Shown here in pieces: positions 44,089 through 54,345 of a DNA stretch of 64,000 bases. The notes beneath the pieces were generated by a model. That model ran no database searches and was not told the origin of the DNA. It saw only the letters and a program-made list of their open reading frames with translations. Each line of letters opens with the position of its first letter. Position 1 is the first letter of the stretch. The DNA comes from Vibrio aestuarianus (GTDB taxonomy: Bacteria; Pseudomonadota; Gammaproteobacteria; Enterobacterales; Vibrionaceae): assembly GCF_012395185.1 (NCBI RefSeq), contig NZ_JAAZTU010000011.1, positions 56,351 through 120,350 on the forward strand. Direction: 5' to 3'. The translations under genes and the position numbers were made by a program.

Positions 44089-45909
44089 ATGATAATGCTT
44101 AATAAAATTGATAAAAAAATAGCCTTCTCGTTGCTTATCACTGCGTTCTATTTTGCTTCTGTTAGCGCAATCAGCTTCACTTTACTCACCGAACATCGTG
44201 CAGCCATAAACATTTACCCTTTGTTTCCTATCGCCATGGTCATCGCTCGATTACACCCCTCAACATTGGTCAAACGTTTGACCAGCCTAATTGCAATCAG
44301 CACCATTTTGATCGGAAGTTATATTGAACCGCTTGATATCGATGCTATAGAAGAAACATTTATTCTCATCCCGCTATGCTACATCGTCATTTTCCCAGGC
44401 TCACTATTACCAATACTTTCTGCGGTATTACTGATATTCAGCTATCTGCACAACTTACCGGCAGAGCAATTTATTGAATTTAGGGAAGATGCCATTGAAC
44501 TAATGACCATTGCGATTTTCGCTACCGTCATGGTTTACTACCAACAAAAGTGGCAACGTCAAATTACTCAGTATGAACAGGATAGTCTGACCGATTTCTT
44601 AACCGGATTAGCCAATAGAAAGGCATTTACCTTAGATCTTCAACAGATTGCTAAGGAAACACCATACAGCGACGGCTATGCACTCATTCAGCTTGACCTT
44701 GACGATTTTAAGAAAATTAATGATAACCTAGGTCACCACTTTGGCGACCTCGTGCTCATAGAGTTTTCTAACCGTTTAAAAGATCTTCCTTTTGAGCGGA
44801 TAAATATATATCGCCTTAGCGGTGATGAATTTGCCATGATTATCAAAGATAGAACCAATATTCGTCACACCGCCGAGTATGCTTCTAACCAATTGAAAGA
44901 TATATCAAATCAACAATTTTCATTGGAAAATCGATCATATTCGATGACATTTAGTATTGGCATTGCATTATTAGAAGATGCACTTCATGCCGTCGATATT
45001 TGGTGTAGAAATGCAGATATTGCCGTATACCGCGCTAAATCGCGGGGGAAAAATACCATTCAGTGGTATGACGAGGCGTTAATTGACGAGACGATTCGCA
45101 ATTATCAAATAGAACGAGAGCTTATTTCCGCCATAGAAAGAAACCAATTGCTGTTGTACTACCAACCCAAAATCAACATCAAGAGCAATCGTATACAAGG
45201 TGCGGAGGCACTAATCCGTTGGCAACACCCTGAATTGGGAATGATTTCCCCAGTTGAATTTATTGGTACCGCCGAAAAAAGCCAGCAAATCATCGCTATT
45301 GGACAGTGGATTATTCAAACCGCCTGTCAACAAGCCAAGCAATGGAGTGATCAAGGATACCCAATTTGTGTATCAGTCAATGTTTCTGCGGTTCAGTTTG
45401 TATTTGATGATATTTTTCATATCGTCACAGAAGCATTAAAGGTCAATGAATTAGATCCGAATTTACTTCAATTAGAAATAACAGAAACGACTTTAATGGA
45501 GCATCCAGATAAAGTTGCGCAAACTTGTAATGCGCTGCGTAAATTGGGAGTTTCCGTTGCCATCGACGATTTTGGTGTTGCTTATTCTTCACTCAACTAT
45601 CTGAAGCAACTTCCCGTAGACGTATTGAAAATTGATAAGTCGTTTGTTGACGACTGTGTAGATAACCACAATGATCACATGATTGTAAAAACCATTATTC
45701 AGCTTGGTCATAATATTGGTAAGCAAGTCACCGCAGAAGGCGTCGAAACGGAACAACAGCTCTCACTATTAAATACTGAAGGTTGTGACAACTACCAAGG
45801 ATATTTGTTTTCCAAACCGATTCCTGCGAAACAATTTTCCAAACTACTTCTTCAGTATTCGGCAACATTCAACTCACTAAAGATATCAAATAGTTGCTTA
45901 GATTTATAA
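44089..45909 (+). CDS. Membrane GGDEF-EAL protein
   Basis: Cyclic-di-GMP enzyme of 606 residues. About five hydrophobic helices fill residues 1-155 as an unassigned membrane sensor. The GGDEF domain spans 165-325 with SGDEF (about 244) as its active loop, a variant often still active. The EAL domain spans 340-595 with [40 protein letters not shown] and GYLFSKP, so all phosphodiesterase residues look intact. Net activity is probably c-di-GMP breakdown, which would be inferred. Its 3' end overlaps the convergent kinase gene by 58 bp. Confidence 0.92.
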   Translation: MIMLNKIDKKIAFSLLITAFYFASVSAISFTLLTEHRAAINIYPLFPIAMVIARLHPSTLVKRLTSLIAISTILIGSYIEPLDIDAIEETFILIPLCYIVIFPGSLLPILSAVLLIFSYLHNLPAEQFIEFREDAIELMTIAIFATVMVYYQQKWQRQITQYEQDSLTDFLTGLANRKAFTLDLQQIAKETPYSDGYALIQLDLDDFKKINDNLGHHFGDLVLIEFSNRLKDLPFERINIYRLSGDEFAMIIKDRTNIRHTAEYASNQLKDISNQQFSLENRSYSMTFSIGIALLEDALHAVDIWCRNADIAVYRAKSRGKNTIQWYDEALIDETIRNYQIERELISAIERNQLLLYYQPKINIKSNRIQGAEALIRWQHPELGMISPVEFIGTAEKSQQIIAIGQWIIQTACQQAKQWSDQGYPICVSVNVSAVQFVFDDIFHIVTEALKVNELDPNLLQLEITETTLMEHPDKVAQTCNALRKLGVSVAIDDFGVAYSSLNYLKQLPVDVLKIDKSFVDDCVDNHNDHMIVKTIIQLGHNIGKQVTAEGVETEQQLSLLNTEGCDNYQGYLFSKPIPAKQFSKLLLQYSATFNSLKISNSCLDL

Positions 45910-48509
45910 GGTTTAGGTAGATAGGCATCCATCCCTGCGTCAAAACAATTCTTAATATCTTCTTCAAGTACACTGGCGGTTAAAGCAATGATGGGCAGCT
46001 TATTCTTACCTTGTTCTTGTTCCCATTGGCGAATTTTTTTGGTCGCTGTTAGACCATCCATCACTGGCATCATGCAGTCCATAAGCACTGCACAGAATTG
46101 ACCGCCTTGTGTGATCGCATCCAGTGCTTCTTGTCCATTATTCGCCACCATATAATCCAGTCCGGCTTTTTCAAGAAAGAAACTGGCTATTTTTTGATTC
46201 ATTAAATTATCTTCCACGATCAAGATTCGCTTCCCGTTTTCAATGATTGAATCAGCCCTTGCCGATAACAAATCTTTCTCACTCTCCCATACCGAAGCCA
46301 CTAATAGCTCACGCATTGCCCTTTCAAACCGCGAGCCTAAAAATGGTAAAGTCAGCACTGGCTGTGCGAATCTTACAAAATCTTGATTGATGAATAGATG
46401 ATGCTGTAGCACAAGAATTTTGACTCTAGGAAATTGATCATGCAGATCAATAAAATCTGACTGGAGACTAGCGGTAAGCGTTTGACAGTATAAAATACAC
46501 GAAACCGGTAACTTAACGTACAACGCTTCTTCTGCATTTTTGACCTCACTGAATTCGACACCGATTCGCACACAATCACGTTTTATTGCCGCCGAATAGT
46601 TGGATGCATTGGTTACAAGTAAAACATGGGTTGCCAACAATTCTGTCTGTGGTTGCTCTAACGGCACTTCGACTGGCACGACAAACTCAAAACAGCTCCC
46701 TAGACTTTGGGTTGACTGAACGCTAATACGGCCATTCATTAAATCGAGTAATTGACGGCAAATAGCCAAACCAAGACCTGTCCCGCCAAAACGGCGCGTA
46801 ATTGTATGGTCTTCTTGAGTAAATGGTTCAAAAATGGTTTCTAGCATCTCTTTATCAATGCCTTTACCAGTATCCGATACAACAAAACGTATTGATGGCT
46901 GTTCTCCAGCCTGGAAAGTCAGCTCAGTATTCACATAACCATCGTTAGTGAATTTAACCGCATTAGATAGTAAATTCATCAATATCTGCTTTAGACGATA
47001 TTCATCGGCAACGACAATACGTGGCAATGCTGGATCTAAATTTATATTCAATTCAACATGCTGACTGAGCGCTTTCGCGTTGACTAAATGAACGGTGTCA
47101 TAAACCATCTCAGCCAGCTCAAAACGGTGTGGAGCAAGTTCCAAATTGCCTGACTCAATTTTAGATAAGTCTAAAATATCATTTATCAGTATCAGTAAAA
47201 TTTGTGAAGAAGTGTCTATATCCGACAAAATTTCACGCTCTTTCACTTTGAGGTCACTACGTGAAAGCATCTCTGTCATACCGATAATGCCATTGAGTGG
47301 CGTTCGTATCTCGTGAGACATATTGGCAAGAAATGCACTTTTTGCACGGTTAGCCGCAATTGCCGCTTCTTTGGTTTCAAGCAACGCAATTTCGTACTGT
47401 TGTTGTTGTTGGATAATCTGATTGAGATTTCTTGTAAAGTGAGCGAACTCATCATTACCTTCAACGGAGATTTGCTCTATTTTATCTTGCTGCTGAGATA
47501 ATCGCCTCATCGTATTCAGAATGTGGCTTAATTTCGATGTCACGCGATAATAAGTGCTAGCACCTAAAATATAGAGAAAAATCAGCACAAGAATAGCCAC
47601 AGCAGACATCACAAGCATTCGAATTTTTTCTTGCTTAACTTGTTGCGCAAGTAGCATGGAGAAATTCGCAGTCACCCCTTGCAAATGTGTCCTTATAGCA
47701 ATATACCGACCTTCAGCATTTACCACATACAACGGCCATTGCTGTGGGTTAATTTCATTACGAATAATGTTGTCTCGAATTAAAGCGCCTTGCCGAAATT
47801 TCGCTTGAGTAAACAGAATCGCGAATGGTTCAAGTTGATAGCTACTTTCACCTGAATCCAACAGATTCTCTAAATATTGCTGCTGACGCTCAGCAACTTG
47901 CAAATATTCAATTTGTAAATTTCTAGCAAGGGAACCAACCACAGCAGATTGCTGAATTAGCCAAGCTTCCTTTTGCATCCAAAACGAAAACCAATGTAAA
48001 TCACTATAAATTAGGTCTAACGAGTGAATATCAAAAGGTGCGGTCAAACTGTTAGTTTTTTGTAATTCAGCCATCAATTGGCCTATCAAAGCAAACCCAC
48101 TATTGCCTATCTCGAACACTTCATTTTTTGTGGCATTCGGAATGGTGTCTACAGCTTGACTCAACTGATTGATGATATTTTCTATCTTGACGCGATCACT
48201 TGTACCATGAGTCTGATGCTGATCAGCACTAATATTTTTGCGCACCTCCGCTAAGGCTCGCTTGAACTCATCTAAGTCTTGATCATTGCTTTCCGAGCGC
48301 AGTTCTGCGCTCAACGCCTGATAAAGTAAGTTAGCACTTTTGGTCGTTTGATTTAATGACTCAACTTTTTGATTAAGTATCTCATACGTATGCAGACGTG
48401 CATCAAACTGAATGCAGAGGCCTAAAGCAATGACCGCAATGACCAGTGCCGGAATCAAGCACAGCATCATTAGTCGAGCCTTAATCGAAAGTTGAGATAA
48501 CAATGCCAT
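45852..48509 (-). CDS. Hybrid sensor histidine kinase
   Basis: About 885 residues. TM1 near 10-30, periplasmic helical domain to ~295, TM2 near 300-325 ([20 protein letters not shown]), HAMP-like linker, HisKA with [18 protein letters not shown] (His ~399), HATPase with [17 protein letters not shown] and [12 protein letters not shown], a degenerate receiver (about 626-746) and an intact receiver (from ~755, [12 protein letters not shown], Asp ~810 in [12 protein letters not shown]). No Hpt domain, so a separate phosphotransfer protein is needed. The start at 48509 has AAGGA eight bases upstream. Confidence 0.92.
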   Translation of the reverse strand: MALLSQLSIKARLMMLCLIPALVIAVIALGLCIQFDARLHTYEILNQKVESLNQTTKSANLLYQALSAELRSESNDQDLDEFKRALAEVRKNISADQHQTHGTSDRVKIENIINQLSQAVDTIPNATKNEVFEIGNSGFALIGQLMAELQKTNSLTAPFDIHSLDLIYSDLHWFSFWMQKEAWLIQQSAVVGSLARNLQIEYLQVAERQQQYLENLLDSGESSYQLEPFAILFTQAKFRQGALIRDNIIRNEINPQQWPLYVVNAEGRYIAIRTHLQGVTANFSMLLAQQVKQEKIRMLVMSAVAILVLIFLYILGASTYYRVTSKLSHILNTMRRLSQQQDKIEQISVEGNDEFAHFTRNLNQIIQQQQQYEIALLETKEAAIAANRAKSAFLANMSHEIRTPLNGIIGMTEMLSRSDLKVKEREILSDIDTSSQILLILINDILDLSKIESGNLELAPHRFELAEMVYDTVHLVNAKALSQHVELNINLDPALPRIVVADEYRLKQILMNLLSNAVKFTNDGYVNTELTFQAGEQPSIRFVVSDTGKGIDKEMLETIFEPFTQEDHTITRRFGGTGLGLAICRQLLDLMNGRISVQSTQSLGSCFEFVVPVEVPLEQPQTELLATHVLLVTNASNYSAAIKRDCVRIGVEFSEVKNAEEALYVKLPVSCILYCQTLTASLQSDFIDLHDQFPRVKILVLQHHLFINQDFVRFAQPVLTLPFLGSRFERAMRELLVASVWESEKDLLSARADSIIENGKRILIVEDNLMNQKIASFFLEKAGLDYMVANNGQEALDAITQGGQFCAVLMDCMMPVMDGLTATKKIRQWEQEQGKNKLPIIALTASVLEEDIKNCFDAGMDAYLPKPYKSKQLFDIFSELNVAEY

Positions 48510-48670
48510 TATTATCATCCTTGAAAGCGATGGCTTGATGGATGATTAAATCATAGACGCCATTCTATGCAATTTCCTGCTTATTTATCCTTAAAAAGTA
48601 AAATGTCTTTGATAGCGACATTATTCTTAAATTCAGAATTTTTAATTTCCACTGCATGTATGTGATAAGA

Positions 48671-48708
48671 AAAAAGTAAACGTTATTTGAAAATAACGTT
48701 TACTTTTT
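48671..48708 (-). terminator. Strong hairpin after the 53-residue ORF
   Basis: Perfect 18-bp inverted repeat AAAAAGTAAACGTTATTT / AAATAACGTTTACTTTTT, with T-runs on both strands. Downstream of the leftward small ORF. Confidence 0.75.
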
Positions 48709-48736
48709 GCGGTGATAAATTGACCTTGAACTCATT

Positions 48737-48898
48737 TTATTGAAAGAGATTAAATTGGGCAGGCAAAAATATGCGACTTAATACGTTATCGTCACAAAAT
48801 AAGGAGGCAACTTGAAAATTGTCAAGAGACATAAACACAGCCCAAATAGGGTTAGATACCCTGCTGTCTCGATGTTTTTTAGTAGTAAATATCGCCAT
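48737..48898 (-). CDS. Putative 53-residue small protein
   Basis: Leftward frame starting ATG 48898 with AGGA six bases upstream and ending in a stop 28 bp before a strong terminator. Product begins MAIFTTKKHRDSRVSNPIWA and ends in FLPAQFNLFQ; N-terminus basic, remainder mixed with a Cys-Asp-Asp. The frame is open further upstream to 49105, but that part lacks a ribosome site and overlaps the GAPDH start. I do not recognise it. The surrounding 545-bp gap has no other gene. Confidence 0.42.
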   Translation of the reverse strand: MAIFTTKKHRDSRVSNPIWAVFMSLDNFQVASLFCDDNVLSRIFLPAQFNLFQ

Positions 48899-49063
48899 TA
48901 TTTTTCCTAGCAGAATAACCAATGTGCATTTACAATTCCGCCACATAAAAACAACAATAGTTTTCCTCGTATCCAAACTCCGTTTAAATGGTGTGTGATA
49001 CACGTTCACGGCCCTACACCGTGAACATTCAAGCTCAATATAACGTGAAAGGTCCCAACAAAC

Positions 49064-50506
49064 ATGAGTCCAGAGAAACACCTCCTCGACTGGCAAGTAA
49101 GTCAAACCATTGCAGAATCAATGTCACCTCTTATCGGCCAACTCTACCGCCAACAGGGAGTTGAAATTATCCTGTTTGGTAAAACGCTCATCAACGCCAC
49201 CACCATCGATATCATCAAGGCTCATCGAATCGCGCGTCGCTACACCGGTGAATCCCTATCTCCAGTTCAAACCATGCCGATTCTACAGCAATTAACGCAA
49301 ATGACTTTATCACCATGTCGTATTGATATTGGCCAACTAGCTCATCAATTTTGGCAACACCATGACGATGAGCATGGACTGAATGATTACCTACTCACGG
49401 CACTTCATAGTGCGTTAACGGGTGAGAAGTTGGCAGTACCTAAAGACGTTGTACTGTATGGTTTTGGTCGCATTGGGCGCTTATTGACACGTTTGCTGAT
49501 CGAAAAAAGTGGCCCAGGTTACCCATTACGACTTAGAGCGATTGTGGTTCGCGGTGGTAAAAAAGGGGACTTAGAGAAGCGAGCAAGCTTGTTACGACGT
49601 GACTCCGTTCATGGACAATTCAATGGCAGTATTGTGGTTGATGAAGAGCGTAAAGCCATTATTGCTAATGGGAACTATATTCAAATTATCTACGCCAACA
49701 AACCAGAAGAAATAGACTACACCGATTATGGCATTCATGAGGCGCTGATCGTCGATAATACGGGAGTCTGGCGCGACAGCGAAGGACTTAGTCAGCATGT
49801 CGCGTGCAATGGCGCAAGTAAAGTACTACTCACAGCGCCCGGCAAAGGGGACATTAAAAATATCGTGTTTGGCGTTAATCAGGCGATTATTCAGCCAGAA
49901 GATACCATTATCTCGGCTGCAAGCTGTACCACGAATGCCATTACACCGGTGCTCAAAGCCATTAATGATAAATTTGGAGTTATTTCCGGACACATTGAAA
50001 CCGTTCACTCATTTACCAATGATCAAAACTTGATTGATAATTTCCATTCTGGTGAACGCCGTGGACGCAGCGCGTCACTGAATATGGTATTAACATCAAC
50101 AGGTGCGGCTAAAGCGGTAGCGAAAGCCTTACCAGAATTAGCAGGAAAACTGACAGGGAACGCGATTCGGGTTCCGACTCCGAATGTTTCAATGGCAGTT
50201 GCGAACCTAAACTTAGAGAAAGGTACTGATAAAGAAGAACTCAATACTTATCTCAGAGAAATGGCTCTTAATTCTCCACTTTCCGCGCAAATCGATTACA
50301 CCGATTCCACCGAAATTGTTTCAAGTGATTTGGTGGGTTCTCGTCATGCAGGAGTGGTTGATGGTGCGGCAACCATCGCACAAGATAATCGCTGTGTGCT
50401 CTACATTTGGTACGACAATGAATTCGGCTATAGCGGTCAAGTTGTCCATTGCATGGAACAAATGATGGGCGTGCGTTATAACACTTATCCCGCCACTTTT
50501 GCTTAA
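49064..50506 (+). CDS. Long-form glyceraldehyde-3-phosphate dehydrogenase-like protein
   Basis: 480 residues. A standard GAPDH of about 345 residues begins near 129 (VLYGFGRIGRLLTRLL, the NAD fold); the catalytic Cys is near 287 in ASCTTNAITP and the base His in the ETVHSFTNDQ segment; IWYDNEFGYSGQVVH closes the domain. The first ~125 residues are an extra helical domain without recognisable motifs, known from long GAPDH forms in gammaproteobacteria. The ribosome site is weak (AAAGG, long spacing). It stands alone with a terminator. Role versus the glycolytic enzyme is unknown. Confidence 0.88.
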   Translation: MSPEKHLLDWQVSQTIAESMSPLIGQLYRQQGVEIILFGKTLINATTIDIIKAHRIARRYTGESLSPVQTMPILQQLTQMTLSPCRIDIGQLAHQFWQHHDDEHGLNDYLLTALHSALTGEKLAVPKDVVLYGFGRIGRLLTRLLIEKSGPGYPLRLRAIVVRGGKKGDLEKRASLLRRDSVHGQFNGSIVVDEERKAIIANGNYIQIIYANKPEEIDYTDYGIHEALIVDNTGVWRDSEGLSQHVACNGASKVLLTAPGKGDIKNIVFGVNQAIIQPEDTIISAASCTTNAITPVLKAINDKFGVISGHIETVHSFTNDQNLIDNFHSGERRGRSASLNMVLTSTGAAKAVAKALPELAGKLTGNAIRVPTPNVSMAVANLNLEKGTDKEELNTYLREMALNSPLSAQIDYTDSTEIVSSDLVGSRHAGVVDGAATIAQDNRCVLYIWYDNEFGYSGQVVHCMEQMMGVRYNTYPATFA

Positions 50507-50576
50507 GATCAGCTCAAACACTTTAACGTCATAACAACTCCACAGCATAATAAGCACTGGATAAGATCTCTAATTA

Positions 50577-50594
50577 CCACCCGTAACCGGGTGG
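50577..50594 (+). terminator. Terminator of the GAPDH-like gene
   Basis: CCACCCG / CGGGTGG stem followed by CTTTTTTT. Confidence 0.85.
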
Positions 50595-50664
50595 CTTTTT
50601 TTGTTCATGTTTGATTCATCTTGACTAAGTTAACCTGATCACAACTAAGAAAGAGGTATACATT

Positions 50665-50883
50665 ATGAACAGATTTCTCATCACAGCATTGACGCTAATT
50701 ACTGGCTTTTTTGCTTTGATTTTCAGCCTAATATTGGCGATCCCTCTGACTATTGCAGCCATCATCACGGGTAAACGTTTAGAGAAACAATTGAAAGGTC
50801 ACTCGTTCTATCAAAGACGCAGTAACGTCATAGACGGTGAATATGAAGACGTCACAACAAAGCATTCTCATCAAAGCCATTAA
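50665..50883 (+). CDS. Small single-pass membrane protein
   Basis: 72 residues. A long hydrophobic segment (6-35) is followed by a basic then acidic tail (KRLEKQLKGHSFYQRR, VIDGEYEDV) and a His-rich end. GAGG lies about nine bases upstream. It is flanked by terminators on both sides, so it is its own transcription unit. The family is not recognised. Confidence 0.65.
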   Translation: MNRFLITALTLITGFFALIFSLILAIPLTIAAIITGKRLEKQLKGHSFYQRRSNVIDGEYEDVTTKHSHQSH

Positions 50884-50912
50884 CACGTAAAGTAGTTCCA
50901 TAGACCATATTA

Positions 50913-50940
50913 AAAAGGGAGCAATTGATTGCTCCCTTTT
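50913..50940. terminator. Bidirectional terminator
   Basis: Perfect 13-bp stem AAAAGGGAGCAAT / ATTGCTCCCTTTT between the convergent small membrane protein and LysE genes. Confidence 0.85.
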
Positions 50941-50953
50941 GCATGTCGATACT

Positions 50954-51568
50954 TTACACCGTCATAATGACACGTATCGCTAACAGAATAAGTACAATCC
51001 CTGACAATCTATCAATCAACACCGCACGTGCACGAAGCTTATCTAGAAGCCTTGGGCTGGAAAGAATAAAGGTAATAAATGTGTACCAAAGTCCATCCAC
51101 CACAAAAGGCGTTAACACGATAATCACTTTGCTGGTTATCCCGTCTCCTACCGCAACAAACTGACTAAACAAGGCAATAAAGAATAAGGCAATTTTAGGG
51201 CTCAAAAGTGAAATAAGTAACCCTTCTTTCGCTGACTGCCACACGCTCACTGTTTCGCCTGACTCCAACTTAGCCGCCACACCACCTTTTGATTGCAGTG
51301 CGTTAAAACCTAAATATGCCAAATAAAAAGCACCCGCATAACTGATGGTTTTAAACACTAAGGGGGATTGATGCAGCACAACCGCAAGGCCAATCAGGGT
51401 AATAAATGCATAAACCCCAATACCAAACGCATGAGCCCAAGCGGTAGCGAAACCATTTTTTCGCCCACCAGCGAGACTGTGTTTAGCTACCATCGCTAAA
51501 CTTGGACCTGGTGACATGGCCCCTAAAATACAAATCGTAAAAAGTGATAACCACACAGTAATTGTCAT
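50954..51568 (-). CDS. LysE/RhtB family amino acid exporter
   Basis: Inner-membrane exporter of 204 residues with about six helices. The N-terminal AMSPGPSLAMVAKHSLAGG is the LysE/RhtB signature. The start at 51568 places the first helix at the N-terminus as usual; the longer frame to 51616 reaches into the ERIC element. Substrate unknown. A second amino acid exporter (YjeH) is divergent from it. Confidence 0.88.
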   Translation of the reverse strand: MTITVWLSLFTICILGAMSPGPSLAMVAKHSLAGGRKNGFATAWAHAFGIGVYAFITLIGLAVVLHQSPLVFKTISYAGAFYLAYLGFNALQSKGGVAAKLESGETVSVWQSAKEGLLISLLSPKIALFFIALFSQFVAVGDGITSKVIIVLTPFVVDGLWYTFITFILSSPRLLDKLRARAVLIDRLSGIVLILLAIRVIMTV

Positions 51569-51605
51569 GCTTGTCTCGCTATTTGATCCTATTAAAAATT
51601 CATTT

Positions 51606-51730
51606 TCCCCAGACAACTTGAAGTTGCAGGTAGGCGGCCAGTGAGTGCATTCCCATCCGCATAGAAACTATGTGAGTGGGGGTGAGCAAGCGTAGCCAAT
51701 GCCGTTCTAGCTTCAAGCAGGAGAGGAATA
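51606..51730. repeat. ERIC element
   Basis: About 125 bp with the ERIC core GTGAGTGGGGGTGAGCAAGCG and end-matching arms AACTTGAAG ... CTTCAAGCA. Strong overall dyad symmetry, no coding. It lies in the divergent gap between the LysE and YjeH genes; 51731-51962 holds nothing else I can support. Confidence 0.8.
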
Positions 51731-51962
51731 TCGATAGAGAATGAGTAACCTCTCAGTCACTATCTCATTGATCGCATAGTAATTTGACACAACTGATTGA
51801 AATTAACCACCGCTTAACCTTAACTCCGGGGGAAAAAGTGGTGTTGTGGTCAAATGACGGCCTTAAGCACTCTGAGCGGCAATATTTCTCAATTTTGTTT
51901 AATGCATCCAACTTCGCTTCAGAGTATTCTGCAGTACATAACTTTATTCAGGAACGGAAGCC

Positions 51963-53225
51963 GTGAGCGAGTTAAAACAGGACATCACTTTATTGTCCGG
52001 AATAGGGCAACTCTCCACCACATTAATGGGCACGGGGTTGTTTATGATCCCCGCGATTGCTGCTGGTATTGCCGGTCACTTATCGCTCTGGGCATGGCTG
52101 CTGCTTTTTGTTGCTATCTGCCCTATTGCATTAACTTTCGCAGCACTCGGTAAACGCTACCCGAATGCCGGTGGTACGGCCTACTTTGTGCGCAAAGCCT
52201 TTAATGCAAAGCTTGAACGCTCAGTCGCTTGGCTCTTTGTCAGCGTGATTCCGGTTGGCGTTCCTGCAGCAGTAGCGTTAGCGGCAGGTTTTGCGCAACA
52301 ATTACTCCCTGAACCACTCAACTCTTCAATGATTGCACAAACACTGACCGTATTGCTTCTGGTGGTGGTGAATCTTGCTGGTACAAAGTCCTCGGGCAGC
52401 CTGCAAACCATTATTGCGCTGAGTATTTTTACCTTAGTCGGTGCTTTTCTCTGGGTTGGAAATGTGGGCTATACGGATTTAACCATGCCGCCTCTTGATG
52501 CAGAAAGTATTTGGCCAATAGGTGCCGCCCTTGGTGTAATGTTTTGGTGCTTTGTTGGTATTGAAGCTTTTGCCCACATGGGCGAGGAGTTCAAAAATCC
52601 ACAACGCGATTTCCCGATAGCAATTATTGTTGGTTGTTTTGTTGCCGGAGCCACTTATTGGGCTTGCTCAGTGGTGATCTTGAAGTTCGGAGCATTTGGC
52701 AGCCCTGAATTTGATAGTACCTCTATCCCTTGGTTAAGTGACCACATCTTTGGTTCTGGTCTCGCTACCCTTATCAGTATTGTTGGTTTTTTTGCTTGCT
52801 TCGCCAGTATCAATTTATACACACAAAGTTTGTCGCGGATGGTTTGGGCTCAAGCAAGGGAATACCGACCTAAAAGTGCCATTGCAAGAATATCGATTCG
52901 AGGGGTACCAGCAAACGCAACGCTTGCCGTTGGCGGGGTATTATTGGCTTCATGCCTACTCGGAGAACTGTCAGGACTAGACTTAGAATTCTTTCTAAAA
53001 CTCGCAAATGGCATTTTTGTACTGGTATATTTGTTGGCGATGTTTGCCGCGTATAAATTGTTAACGGGCATCCATAAAGTATTAGCCACAATCTCGCTTG
53101 TTCTATGCAGTGCGGTTTTCATTTGCCTTGGTTGGTCAATGCTTTACGCACTGACAATTTTTATTCTGCTGTCATTGCCTTGGAGCAAGTTGGTGAAACG
53201 ACAACAGCCTAAAACAGAGCTTTAG
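51963..53225 (+). CDS. yjeH: APC-family amino acid exporter, YjeH-like
   Basis: 420-residue transporter with about twelve helices, following E. coli YjeH (exporter of methionine and branched-chain amino acids) along the whole length: LKQDITLLSGIGQLSTTLMG, YPNAGGTAYFVRKAF, SVIPVGVPAAVALAAGF, MFWCFVGIEAFAHMGEEFKN and FFACFASINLYTQS. The start is GTG with AGGAACGGAAG upstream. Substrate inferred from the family. Confidence 0.88.
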   Translation: MSELKQDITLLSGIGQLSTTLMGTGLFMIPAIAAGIAGHLSLWAWLLLFVAICPIALTFAALGKRYPNAGGTAYFVRKAFNAKLERSVAWLFVSVIPVGVPAAVALAAGFAQQLLPEPLNSSMIAQTLTVLLLVVVNLAGTKSSGSLQTIIALSIFTLVGAFLWVGNVGYTDLTMPPLDAESIWPIGAALGVMFWCFVGIEAFAHMGEEFKNPQRDFPIAIIVGCFVAGATYWACSVVILKFGAFGSPEFDSTSIPWLSDHIFGSGLATLISIVGFFACFASINLYTQSLSRMVWAQAREYRPKSAIARISIRGVPANATLAVGGVLLASCLLGELSGLDLEFFLKLANGIFVLVYLLAMFAAYKLLTGIHKVLATISLVLCSAVFICLGWSMLYALTIFILLSLPWSKLVKRQQPKTEL

Positions 53226-53233
53226 TCATTCGA

Positions 53234-54067
53234 TTAAGATTGAAGATCGATCAGGATATTTTTCCAATTGGCCACCTCATTTTTAAAATGTTTTATCTGG
53301 CGATCATTACTTAGCTGAATAATTTGCACTAAATATCGCTCTGACAAGGCATGATTGTATTCTATTTTACTGGCAAGCACTGGCGAGTAGTAACTTTCAG
53401 GCTCAAACAGTAGTCGATTTAAACGCGGAAGAAAGAGGCTGAGTTCATCACGCTGATTGAGCAAAACTTCTACCTCGGTTCGAATTTGAGCTTGATAGTT
53501 GATCCAATCATAAGCGGTAATCTGCATGCTATCCGCCCATTGCTGCACTAATTGCTGTTGGGCTGGTTGCAAGTCACCTAACCAGTCTTCAACTCTTTCT
53601 TCAATACGACTTTTGTATTTCCCATGGATTTCAGTATCCGTTAATCCTTGGTAACGATCTGCATACTTATTATGTTTTTTTTCCAAACCTAGTATTAATG
53701 TTTTCACTTGCTGATCGCTAAGCTGCTGTGCAAGTGAATAGATATCAGGCTCAATTTTTTGCAGCAAACGATGATAATGTGCTCTCATCTCTACCTCTTG
53801 TTCATGAAAGAGTTCTACAGTCATCGTGCGTGGGGTTATTTGTGATAATTTATCAAGCTGCTGGACATAAAGGGGGATCTCTTGCTGCTTATGCCATTGA
53901 CTAATATTAACAATACGCTCACTCAATATTGTTTTTTGCTTCTTGGTCAAATCAACATAATCTTCAATATAATCAATCACAAACCAGTCAAGGTTATGGT
54001 AGACAAATTTAGTTCCACATCCAACGAGCAAAGCTAAACTTAAGCCCATTACTATCCATGTGCGCAT
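53234..54067 (-). CDS. DUF6279-like lipoprotein
   Basis: 277 residues with a lipoprotein signal (lipobox LVGC, Cys17) and a mostly helical mature part rich in Gln, Glu and Arg. LDWFVIDYIEDYVDLTKKQK after the Cys is characteristic of the DUF6279 group. Convergent with yjeH, 8 bp between stops. Function unknown. Confidence 0.75.
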   Translation of the reverse strand: MRTWIVMGLSLALLVGCGTKFVYHNLDWFVIDYIEDYVDLTKKQKTILSERIVNISQWHKQQEIPLYVQQLDKLSQITPRTMTVELFHEQEVEMRAHYHRLLQKIEPDIYSLAQQLSDQQVKTLILGLEKKHNKYADRYQGLTDTEIHGKYKSRIEERVEDWLGDLQPAQQQLVQQWADSMQITAYDWINYQAQIRTEVEVLLNQRDELSLFLPRLNRLLFEPESYYSPVLASKIEYNHALSERYLVQIIQLSNDRQIKHFKNEVANWKNILIDLQS

Positions 54068-54199
54068 TTAATCGCCCTTTAATCACTCGCCCTAATAGCC
54101 TGTACGTAAAAATATAGCATGAGGTTCAATATCCAACGAAAATGAATGCCACTATCAGCTAAGGACTGCTATTTTTAAGGTTAGATAACTAAATAAAAT

Positions 54200-54328
54200 G
54201 CATACCCAAATAACTTGAAGTGCAGGTGACCAGCGAGTGTATTCATCCCCATGAGCATAGATAAACGATGTGATTGAAGTGAATGGGTGTAGTCAACACC
54301 GCAGCTGCTTCAATTAGACAAGAGATAC
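54200..54328. repeat. ERIC element
   Basis: About 129 bp from ACCCAAATAACTTGAAG to CTTCAATTAGACAAGAGA. Same architecture as the copy at 51.6 kb, more diverged in the core (GTGATTGAAGTGAATGGGTG). It ends 18 bp before the GNAT start and contributes the leader of that gene. Confidence 0.75.
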
Positions 54329-54345
54329 CGCAAAAAGTGAAAATC

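Noticed and set aside
48899..49105. N-terminal extension of the 53-residue ORF to 122 residues
   Set aside because: No ribosome site, low-complexity mixed composition and overlap with the GAPDH start; the ATG at 48898 has a proper site.
51784..51966. 60-codon ORF ending in the yjeH start
   Set aside because: TTG start, no ribosome site and no recognisable protein features; more likely leader sequence.
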